Source of the DNA: Schoenoplectus triqueter
Lineage: Eukaryota > Streptophyta > Magnoliopsida > Poales > Cyperaceae
Assembly: GCA_964058805.1 (NCBI GenBank)
Contig: CAXKVV010000406.1
Span: 1 to 35,429, forward strand
Direction: 5' to 3'
Length of the DNA: 35,429 nucleotides
Shown: piece by piece, positions 1-7,249 of the stretch
Layout of the letters: each line of letters opens with the position of its first letter
Numbering within the stretch: position 1 is the first letter of the stretch
Program-made: the position numbers and the translations under genes
The notes under the pieces: model-generated
What the model was told of the DNA's origin: nothing
The model's input: the letters and a program-made list of their open reading frames with translations, nothing else
Databases searched by the model: none

Positions 1-1
1 C

Positions 2-259
2 AAAAATCAAACTACCGTTTCTAGATCCAGCACTGAGGCTGAATATCGAAGTGTAGCTGGTGCATGTACCGAGCTCATATGGCTACAACTTCTCCATGAA
101 CTTCAAGTTCCTCTTGTCAAGAATCCCGTACTATGGTGTGATAATTTTGGAGCCACCTTTCTAGCATCCAATTCTGTTTTCCATGCGTGTACCAAACACA
201 TCGAAATTGATTATCATTTTGTTCGAAGAAGCTTTAGAACTTATGCTAAAATCTCCTAA
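2..259 (+). pseudogene. Ty1/copia polyprotein, RNase H C-terminal fragment (partial at window edge)
   Basis: The frame entering at base 2 reads without a stop to TAA at 257-259. It carries the signature of the copia-type RNase H end: [15 protein letters not shown] near the start, [14 protein letters not shown] in the middle, then VLWCDNFGA and [13 protein letters not shown]. These are hallmarks of the RNase H domain that degrades the RNA strand during reverse transcription in plant copia elements. The last residues before the stop diverge from the usual C-terminus, so the copy is decayed or truncated there. The upstream protease, integrase and reverse transcriptase would lie left of the window. 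Family assignment is firm; activity is very unlikely. Confidence 0.9.
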
Positions 260-299
260 ATATCAGAAGACATGCTATGAAGCGTATTCCCTCCGACCA

Positions 300-550
300 G
301 AGGCATGTACACAGCTTTCACTAACTTACGCGTTAGGTTGTTCTTATACTACCTCGCCTAAGGGCGATCCTAAGTCCGACTTTCAAAAGTCTTACCATTG
401 AGTCGCTTTTTTCACTGCATCTGCCAGCTTATGATCAAACGAGAAAAACCTATCTAGATTCTCTTGGATCTCCTATAATATTTTTGAGTAGAGATCCTTC
501 CACTCATCCGGATTATTGGATGGATCTTTTCAACGATTGGAAACTGTAGC
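300..550 (+). pseudogene. Unidentified decayed coding-like frame
   Basis: A frame ending in TAG at about 547-549 reads well for some 55 codons, with balanced amino-acid use (for example YLDSLGSPIIFLSRDPSTHP followed shortly by DYWMDLFNDWKL). I do not recognise the family. It follows the copia RNase H fragment on the same strand but does not look like the normal copia C-terminus, so it may be captured or inserted sequence. A second, frame-shifted open stretch overlaps it (183-401), which suggests an old indel. It could be a retroelement tail, an organelle-derived piece or a host gene fragment. Confidence 0.3.
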
Positions 551-1385
551 TAATTTCTAAACCTATACTTTACTAGGCAAGGCGTGCAGTGACAAACAAA
601 CCTATATAAACCTATACCAGCCTATACAAAACAAGGGAAGGCGCACAGCGAGACCTAACCATATGCTTAACACCTAGAAAATAAAAAACGCTTAACCATA
701 TGCTTAACACTAGACGACAAAATACTAGGTTCTAAGTCGATTCTACTCACTAGATAATTATATCCGCCCGTAAATTACTATTCCAAAGTATATACTGATG
801 GCTCTTATAAAATTTACTTTGTTCGTGATAATCTAGTAGGTAGATATATTTGAGGTCAGATTCAATTCAGAAACTAAAGGCATTTTTGTATTTGCAAGTT
901 ATTTGAGTCACTTGGTATATTGTGCTGTCACTCTTTAGAGGTTTGAAAGAAGAGAGAGTGGCAGTTGTTGAAGGGAAATATGTTCTTGATAGATTGAGAA
1001 AGAACTTTAAAAGGGCAAGTTTGTGTATTCCTTAAGTTGATAATTCTGACTCATATATAGCAATGAGACGAGTTATACATCTCATTATGTTCTTTAACTT
1101 CAAATGGTCAAATTTATCCAATCCTTAACTTGATACGTACATTTTAGTATATGAACTTTCCTTTGAGATTTTAACAAGCTATATAGTCTGTATGAATAAG
1201 TTTGCTAGTAATTTGTATGAAGTTGTATAGTATATTAAATTTTACTTTGAGATTTGAATAGTGTATGAACAAGTTGTGTAGTATGTTCTTGATAGATTTA
1301 ATCAAGCTGTATAGCAATGAGACCAAGAAATTATTTTGTTTGTCGTATTTGAATTTTTATATATTATAATTTGAAATGCTTTTAG
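551..1385. other. AT-rich intergenic stretch, no gene seen
   Basis: No convincing open frame. The only structure noted is a short direct repeat around TAACCATATGCTTAACAC, near 657-674 and again near 692-710. The rest is AT-rich with no recognisable motif. Confidence 0.5.
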
Positions 1386-2102
1386 GTATATAGCATGCTG
1401 TACAGAAAGATTAATCCCTTTATAGACGAAACTCTTGATTATGGTTGCTTGGATGAGAAGATTGCTACTGATGTCATGTACCATTTGGCACGTGAGGAAT
1501 GAGCTATATGGTGAGATTAGTTGCTTATATTCATTTAAGCAATTTTGTTACAATTGATTTATGAATTTATTCTGTCATTTTTTTCTTACAAACCCAAAAT
1601 AATACACTCTGTTCATATTTTATCAGAATTGTCTTTTGTTATTGTTTTCTACCATGAACCAACTCTCATCTCCTCAAAAAAGAATATTAATATCAGTTTG
1701 TGACCAAACTACCTTTCAGGTTTTATTATGTTTCTTTTTTTATGATTATAGGTGTGTTTGAAAATGCTATGTTAGAGAATGATGAAATACCTAATTAAGT
1801 CATACAAGGTGTTAGTGGAAGAGGTCAAGGTAGGCTGAGGTAGTGAAAGAGATGGTGGTACTGGAAGAAGTCGGCACAGAGGTCAATGCATTGGTTCAAA
1901 TGCATTTAAAATTGAAAGAACAACCGGAATAATTGATTCATAATGTAATATTTCTGATTTAACAAATTGTGGACCTTCCGACATTGGTCTTAATCCTCCT
2001 GAAAGTTCAAGACGAAGGGGAAGGCCAAGAAAATATAGAATCAAAGGGACGATAGAGAAGTTTATTGAATCATACAAGAAGATCAGAAAAAAAAAAGTAT
2101 AA
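1386..2102 (+). pseudogene. Decayed open frames including an AT-hook peptide
   Basis: Two coherent stretches lie on the + strand. At about 1389-1500 a frame reads MLYRKINPFIDETLDYG and continues to DVMYHLAREE before TGA. At 1944-2102 a 52-codon open frame ends in TAA and contains RRGRPRKY at 2013-2036, a classical AT-hook (GRP core flanked by basic residues), followed by a lysine-rich tail. AT-hooks bind the minor groove of AT-rich DNA and occur in chromatin proteins and in some plant transposases. No complete gene model can be built, and no family was identified for either part. They may be exons of one decayed gene or unrelated. Confidence 0.35.
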
Positions 2103-2338
2103 AAGTGGAGAAATAAAATTGTATTTTCCATTCTAAGGTTATTGGTTGTTCTTGTTTTTGATTAATTGTTATATTTTTCATTGTAGGATAATTCAATTAT
2201 CTTGAGAAGTTTATAATTTTATTTTTGTTAATTTTCTTACTGCTACTGTTACTGTTATTCATTTTTGCATCTCTCATGGTTTGTGTATATGTATGTTGTT
2301 GTTAATAAATTATTTTTTATTTTTCAATGAAATTAGTA

Positions 2339-2343
2339 TTATG
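2339..2343. repeat. Target-site duplication, left copy (TTATG)
   Basis: TTATG lies immediately before the left LTR and recurs immediately after the right LTR at 4415-4419. A 5-bp duplication is the expected footprint of LTR retrotransposon integrase. Confidence 0.9.
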
Positions 2344-2809
2344 TGTTATAATATGAAATATCTCGGTGGAGGGAAGAAAGAACAATTCTGAAATTTCTTT
2401 CTATTCAAACTATATCTTCTATTTCTCTTACACTATTTTCTTCTCTCTTGCCTTCTTACAACAGAATACAAGTCTATTTATAGCCTTAGAAATGACTCTT
2501 AAAATTCGTAATAAAAACATATAATAAAAACAGAATTCTAAACAGCACCCTTTCAACTGACCTCTGTCTACTAAAATCATCATACCTTTCTGTAGGGAAC
2601 TCCAAACGACTTGAAATTAGAACCATTGGAAACTAGACTTCAATAGCTTTCCATTCATAGGTGATACACTAAATTCCACGTCCATTTGCCCCTTCAAATA
2701 CTGTCATTAATCAGCCTTAAAATTCTGCCAAAGTGCTGAAGCCAAAGAGTCTCCCTTTATTTTCTAATTTATTTAACTTTAATACTAAAATTAAGTTTAT
2801 CTTTTAACA
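2344..2809 (-). repeat. 3' LTR of the gag-only copia element
   Basis: On the + strand it begins TGTTATAATATG and ends CTTTTAACA, giving the TG...CA ends of LTRs on both strands. It matches 3949-4414 almost throughout at the same length. Confidence 0.95.
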
Positions 2810-2818
2810 CCCCCTCTT
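2810..2818 (-). other. Polypurine tract of the LTR element
   Basis: On the - strand this reads AAGAGGGGG directly before the 3' LTR. That is the position and composition expected of the plus-strand DNA primer in reverse transcription. Confidence 0.8.
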
Positions 2819-3210
2819 AAACTTAATTTTTTTTTCATCCTTCATGTCAATCATCATTAAACTTCTTCATAACTCGCAGCGAATAGCGACGTCACCCATT
2901 GACGGCTTCTTCCCGATTCATTGATCTAGAAAATTCAAAAAAATAATCGTTGTTTCATCTCATATGCCATCCAATTTGCCTGACTCTTCAGGTCATGTAT
3001 ATATGAGATTCACACCCACACCGCGGATCCACACCGTATTTTTTTTATGTGGCTCCACACCACATCTTCTCATGGTCTTCACACACTTCTAGCAAAACAT
3101 CTCATAATGTTGCTAGTTCTCTTATCCTGGCACTCATTGCACAGGCTATCATGAGTCATTGCTCATGTCGGCTTCACTCACCGATTCTTCGAAGACCACT
3201 GGCAAAAATT

Positions 3211-3654
3211 TCACCACATTTTTGTAACATTCGCTGCTTGATACATAGCTCTCATGATTGATAAATTTTCCTTTTTTTTTCTCTTACATTGTTCGTGTGC
3301 CTCGAGAGAACCAGCAAGCTCGTCGACTGTGAGCTTCGCAAGGTCTTTTGACTCTTCTATCACGCACACAACATTCTCAAAATTGTCGGTTAATGATCTC
3401 AAAATCTTCTTCAACATCTCGTCATTACGAATGAGTTGGTTCACCATGGCTTGTACACGCGTGATGTAGTCAGATACACTTTCTGACTCCTTCATCTTCA
3501 TGCTCTCCAACTCGCCACGAAGGGTTTGGAGACGCACTTGCTTGACTCGGTCGGTTCCTTTGAACACTTTTTCTAAAATATCCCACGCTTCTTTTGAAGT
3601 AGTTGCACTAGCAATCTTCTCAAAGCCCGACTCATCAACGGCACGGAACAACAT
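3211..3654 (-). pseudogene. Ty1/copia Gag (UBN2-type) fragment of the LTR element
   Basis: A 147-codon frame on the - strand carries the copia Gag core: TTSKEAWDILEKVFKG, then RVKQVRLQTLRGELESMKM, then SVSDYITRVQAMVNQL and ELAGSLEAHE. Gag forms the virus-like particle that packages element RNA. The expected upstream part is displaced: a short Gag-like stretch at about 3656-3700 (ALKEARSKDKAA) is in another frame and ends in TAA. No zinc knuckle follows, and the frame stops at 3211, so the C-terminal nucleic-acid-binding region is missing. Not expected to make a normal Gag. Confidence 0.88.
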
Positions 3655-3685
3655 TATGCCGCCTTATCCTTTGATCGCGCCTCTT

Positions 3686-3904
3686 TCAACGCCTTGTTTT
3701 ATTGGCTTGATTGCCCATTCTCCTCATAATACCCTTCTTGACCACGGCCTCTACCACTGTAACAATTTTCTCGACTTCCACGACAACACCCTCTTTTTTC
3801 GGGTTTCTTTTTTTTTCTTCATATTTTTCCGACATCTCTCTTTTTTTTTCTTCTTTCTTCTTCTTCTTTTTCTTCTTCTTTTTTTTCTTCTTTTTCTTCG
3901 CCAT
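3686..3904 (-). pseudogene. Rearranged gag leader with lysine-coding purine tract
   Basis: From an ATG at 3904 on the - strand a 72-codon frame starts MAKKKKK and encodes a run of lysines, then a mixed Lys/Glu and Val-rich stretch, before stopping at 3686. Another in-frame ATG lies upstream at 3946. The coding strand is an (AAG/GAA)n microsatellite, about 3838-3898 on the + strand as CTT/TTC repeats. It takes the place where the conserved Gag N-terminus would normally lie. Repeat expansion plus a frame change probably destroyed the original N-terminus. Whether the peptide is ever made is unknown. Confidence 0.5.
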
Positions 3905-3933
3905 GGTAGATCTCTCTTGATCAACTGAACCTA

Positions 3934-3945
3934 GCTCTGATACCA
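3934..3945 (-). other. Primer-binding site (initiator Met tRNA)
   Basis: The - strand reads TGGTATCAGAGC three bases after the end of the 5' LTR. This is the standard primer site of plant copia elements, complementary to the 3' end of initiator methionine tRNA. Confidence 0.93.
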
Positions 3946-3948
3946 ATT

Positions 3949-4414
3949 TGTTATAATATGAAATATCTCGGTGGAGGGAAGAGAGAACAATTCTGAAATT
4001 TCTTTCTATTCAAACTATATCTTCTATTTCTCTTACACTATTTTCTTCTCTCTTGCCTTCTTACAACAGAATACAAGTCTATTTATAGCCTTAGAAATGA
4101 CTCTTAAAATTCGTAATAAAAACATATAATAAAAACAGAATTCTAAACAGCACCCTTTCAGCTGACCTCTGTCTACTAAAATCACCATAACTTTCTGTAG
4201 GGAACTCCAAACGACTTGAAATTAGAACCATTGGAAACTAGACTTCAATAGCTTTCCATTCATAGGTCATACACTAAATTCCACGTCCATTTTCCCCTTC
4301 AAATACTGTCATTAATCAGCCTTAAAATTCTGCCAAAGTGCTGAAGCCAAAGAGTCTCCCTTTATTTTCTAATTTATTTAACTTTAATACTAAAATTAAG
4401 TTTATCTTTTAACA
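3949..4414 (-). repeat. 5' LTR of the gag-only copia element
   Basis: 466 bp, starting TGTTATAATATG and ending CTTTTAACA on the + strand, near-identical to 2344-2809. It is followed by the target duplication TTATG at 4415-4419. It should contain the element promoter, reading on the - strand. Confidence 0.95.
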
Positions 4415-4599
4415 TTATGTAATTGTTGTTTGAATAACTTTATCTTATATATGAATTCCAATGAGTGTAATTGAACTGGTATCACTTTTGTACTCGGTTC
4501 TTATATTAAAAATAGTTGAACACCCCTCAAAAAATCACACTTCAAAATATCACAGGATAAGAAAAGATTTACTCAACCATGGATTGATGAAAATACAAA

Positions 4600-4685
4600 G
4601 CTTTTATTAAGAAGTTTTCTGATAGAGTACATATGGTGGGGTGATTTTCTTATGCTTATTCAGAAGGTATTTATATAGACAAACC
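4600..4685 (-). promoter_or_regulatory. Pararetrovirus-like promoter with nearby poly(A) signal
   Basis: On the - strand CTATATAAAT (around 4669-4679) is a good TATA box, and AATAAA (about 4602-4608) follows roughly 65 nt downstream. A TATA box closely followed by a poly(A) signal is typical of caulimovirid pregenomic promoters, where the signal is skipped on the first pass and used on the second. Its position downstream of the transactivator-like frame fits. Activity is inferred only. Confidence 0.5.
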
Positions 4686-4910
4686 TCTGTATCGGATTTC
4701 AAACTATTGTACAAAATGAAAAAATAACAGAAAAAATAAATATAACAGAGGCTCATACGTGTTCTCTCTTTTTTGAAAAAGAAAAAAAGAACTATTTTAC
4801 AATAGTTACAGGCCTATTCATTATGAAAGATTGAACGCTAAAAAATAAACATCTTTGTGAGTGCTCTTTTTCTAAAGCCTTCTATAATATTCCTCTTTTA
4901 GAAAAGCTTA

Positions 4911-5459
4911 TTATTGTGGATTCTCTTGTGCGGTAATATCTTCTATAAGATTTTTCTTTTCTGTAATATCCTTTCCATTTCTTTCTGCCTTCTTTTCTCC
5001 GCTCCATCTATTACTACTAGAGGATGCTGAAGTTTCCACTTCTACTTCTAATGCTTGAATTATCTTTTCTAGAATAACTCTCTTTAGTTCTTATAATTCT
5101 TTCAACATTTTCTTTTCTAAATTTCTCTCTGTTTCTTTCACTTTTTCTTCTCTGGGTCTTGAAGAACTTAGGGTTTCTGTAAGATGTGGATAATTATAGA
5201 ATTCTTGGTATGGACCTGGTGAATATTGTTGATAGTTTTCTGATCCGATTATGAGTTTGTATTCTTGCAGAGTATCTTTTTGAAAGTCTGGTGAAATATT
5301 AATCTTTGGATTGTAGTTTTGTATATATTGAGGGTATTGTGAATGGTAAGGTGGTGGAAGTTGATACAAACTTCGAGTTGGTGGATTCTCTAGTGGTAAT
5401 GGTGGAAAGGAAATGTGTTCTAAATTTATTTTTTGGCTTTTTGGGAAAGCCACATTCAT
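4911..5459 (-). pseudogene. Proline/tyrosine-rich caulimovirid-like frame with charged C-terminus
   Basis: A - strand frame opens at ATG 5459 and runs 122 codons to TAA at 5091-5093, then continues in the same frame for about 60 more codons to a second stop at 4911-4913. The N-terminal half is rich in Pro, Tyr and Gln (for example SLYQLPPPYHSQYPQYIQ). The C-terminal half is Lys/Glu-rich with a helical, coiled-coil-like pattern around the internal stop. It lies between the viroplasmin-like domain and the promoter, which suggests the distal part of a transactivator/inclusion-body ORF, split here by a shift and a stop. No catalytic motif is seen. Confidence 0.5.
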
Positions 5460-5591
5460 TAACGGATTTTATTCTGTCTTCCCAAAAATTATTTGATTTT
5501 GAGAAGAAATATGGTTATAATACGGTGTTCTCACATTCTTTTCCTCTGAGAGGAAGGAACACTCTTCTCATCAGTATTTTTTGAAGAAACA

Positions 5592-6200
5592 CTAGAGAAA
5601 ACCGTTGCTACAATGAGTTATTTCTGTTTTTCTATTCTTTCTAGACCAGCTATTTTTTTGATGGAGTTCTTTAATATAACTGTTTGCTATGTCTAATTCA
5701 TCATTCATTCTTCTTAATATAATTTTTTTGACATTCACGAATATAATCTTATTATCCCATGCTGTATTAACTCCTATTCTAAATTTTGATGAAACATAAT
5801 AATTTTCTTCTAATTGTTGTCTTGCTATCGAAAATGCTTCCGATAGAGTATCAAATCCTTTGTAATATGGATACTTAATATGTTTAATGATACTAGTTAC
5901 TTCTTGCCATGATACATATACTCCTGATCAATTATCATTAAATATTACATAATAAATATTCTTTTATACTTATTGTCTACTAAATGGTATGCTAATGCGT
6001 TTAATGTACTTAGTAAATAAGATCTTTTATTAAAATCATTTTCTTGTCTAAAAAAATATTATATATGAATTGTCTAGGTTTAATTCTTTTTTAGGTTAAA
6101 ACTGTAAATTTTTACCTTTATAATTATTAAGTTGTATATTTTTGAATGATATTGTCAGTAAATCATACTTATTTTTTTCAGGCACCTTTTCAGGATTCAT
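5592..6200 (-). pseudogene. Viroplasmin/transactivator (P6-like) ORF of a caulimovirid, broken
   Basis: An ATG at 6200 on the - strand opens a frame starting MNPEKVPEKN that hits TAA at 6096-6098. Later pieces are open in shifted frames. The best segment, 5592-5935, includes YVSWQEV and, about 20 residues on, YYKGFDTLSEAF. This resembles the caulimovirus viroplasmin / RNase H1 N-terminal fold, where a Trp-containing turn precedes a YKGF-type strand. P6-type proteins form inclusion bodies and support reinitiation on viral RNA. An in-frame TGA stands just before this segment and at least one frameshift lies upstream, so it is dead. Assignment rests on motif resemblance only. Confidence 0.55.
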
Positions 6201-6212
6201 CTGTAAAATATA

Positions 6213-6326
6213 TTATGTTAGTAATTTTTTGAATAAATAATCTGCTAAACTATTATCATTACATTTAATACGTTCTATTGTAAATTTATGACCATCATTA
6301 ACTAGTATGTTCTGAAACTCTACTCA
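6213..6326 (-). pseudogene. RNase H C-terminal tail of a caulimovirid-type polymerase
   Basis: About 37 codons on the - strand ending in TAA at 6213-6215 read FTIERIKCNDNSLADYLF near the end. The pattern I-x(2)-I-x-C/G-x-D-N-x-L-A-D-x-L is the usual end of caulimovirid and gypsy-type RNase H domains. The next ORF starts 13 bases beyond this stop, a spacing like that between polymerase and transactivator ORFs. Everything N-terminal has been lost or replaced by copia sequence. Confidence 0.5.
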
Positions 6327-6329
6327 TCA

Positions 6330-6780
6330 TCTAGCATACTTCTCTACACCGTCGAGTTTCTTGATGTCGCTGGTCATATGATATGAGCAACTAGAGTCTA
6401 TGATCCAATCACTCTTATAGTTAATTTCCCCTTAATTATTTACTACATTTAGAGAAACCTTCAAATTCTCTTATCTCTCATCTTCTTCTTCAGTGGTCGC
6501 GACTGCGCTTGCAGCTTCGACATCTCAGTCATGGTTATTCTTGTCTTGATAATTTCTCAATGTTATCATATTGTCTTGGTCCTTCTTCTTGGATCAGTAG
6601 TCCCATAAGTAGTGTCCCTTGTTGTCATAATTGTAGTACTCATTTGATTACACTTTGGGCAAACAATCCTTATTTCTCGGGTTATGAGATTTTCCTGAAG
6701 AGTTCCTCTTCTCTTTAGATTTTTATTGCCTACTAGACTTACCTTTGGGTTTACCTATTGACGTTCGTTCAGGTCGAATC
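6330..6780 (-). pseudogene. Ty1/copia gag zinc knuckle and protease fragment
   Basis: On the - strand a degenerate zinc knuckle at about 6588-6642 reads YYNYDNKGHYLWDY, where three cysteines of the CCHC motif are replaced by tyrosine. Downstream (6360-6412) DWIIDSSCSYHMTSD matches the copia aspartic protease motif WIIDSGCSxHMT, with the catalytic Asp kept. Several stops interrupt the frame between them. It is a second copia fragment, independent of the one at 2344-4414, and ends abruptly at the pararetrovirus-like sequence. Confidence 0.8.
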
Positions 6781-6791
6781 ATCCTTCGGTT

Positions 6792-7245
6792 GTCACGCCT
6801 CAAAATAATTAAAATAAATTAGGGGTGTTTAATCATGCCACGTACGTACGATAAGACGTGCGTATGTAAGGCTAAATGAATAAAACACAAAATTACATAA
6901 TAAGGAAAACAATAATGAAAATAAGTATAAGACAACATACAGTCTAGAACAACAGTATAAATACAACGCCTACATCGGCGGGTGCTGACTCCATCGGAAT
7001 TGACAGTAAAATCTCTTAAATAAATCCCAAAAGAAAGAAAACTAAAAACTCGATAACCCATGGAGTCCTGTCCCAAAACTACACACCTCATAATGTTGAC
7101 GGGTCGAAACACCTCTATCATCGCGTAGGACTGCTTCTAACACTCTTTCCAAGAAAAATCTCATATTTGTAAACCTAGATCTCATAACCATCGTAGAAAC
7201 ATGAGTAATTTAAAATTACTCAGTACTGTTACACTTAATATCTTC
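6792..7245 (+). repeat. Probable LTR start of a gypsy-like element (interrupted)
   Basis: The sequence starts TGTCACGCCTCAAAATA, a common type of LTR start in plant gypsy elements. It runs to about 7245, where a different repeat family begins. The block 8790-9090, rich in GGCACAAC and CCCAACTTACTAACT motifs, may be the displaced remainder of the same LTR. No partner LTR was found in the window. Orientation and class are inferred. Confidence 0.35.
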
Positions 7246-7249
7246 TTTG

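Larger units (their letters stand above)
2344..4414 (-). mobile_element. Complete non-autonomous Ty1/copia-like LTR retrotransposon (gag only, 2071 bp)
   Basis: The element is bounded by two LTRs of identical length (466 bp) and a 5-bp target duplication TTATG. Read on the - strand it has, in order: 5' LTR (4414-3949), a primer-binding site complementary to initiator Met tRNA (3945-3934), a purine-rich lysine-coding tract, a broken copia gag, a polypurine tract (2818-2810) and the 3' LTR (2809-2344). No protease, integrase, reverse transcriptase or RNase H is present in the 1139-bp interior, so movement must have relied on proteins from a related autonomous element. By eye the two LTRs differ at about six positions, so the insertion is recent compared with the other retroelement debris here. 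Confidence 0.95.
4480..6326 (-). mobile_element. Endogenous pararetrovirus (caulimovirid) 3'-end fragment, decayed
   Basis: Read on the - strand the order is: RNase H C-terminal tail, an ORF with a viroplasmin/transactivator-like domain, a proline-rich and charged C-terminal frame, then a non-coding stretch with TATA box and poly(A) signal. This matches the 3' half of caulimovirid genomes that carry a transactivator (P6-type) ORF before the large intergenic region. All frames are broken by stops and shifts. No movement protein, coat protein or complete polymerase is present, so it cannot be functional. At its upstream edge (about 6328) it abuts a copia fragment. Genus cannot be assigned. Confidence 0.65.

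Noticed and set aside
3254..3928. + strand open frames across the copia gag
   Set aside because: They oppose a recognisable Gag frame; the Phe-rich runs come from the CTT/TTC microsatellite.
4451..4475. TGGTATCA on the + strand as a pararetrovirus primer site
   Set aside because: Wrong strand for the relic and only eight matching bases; treated as chance.
5306..5584. 92-codon + strand frame
   Set aside because: Antisense to the proline-rich caulimovirid-like frame; no motif.
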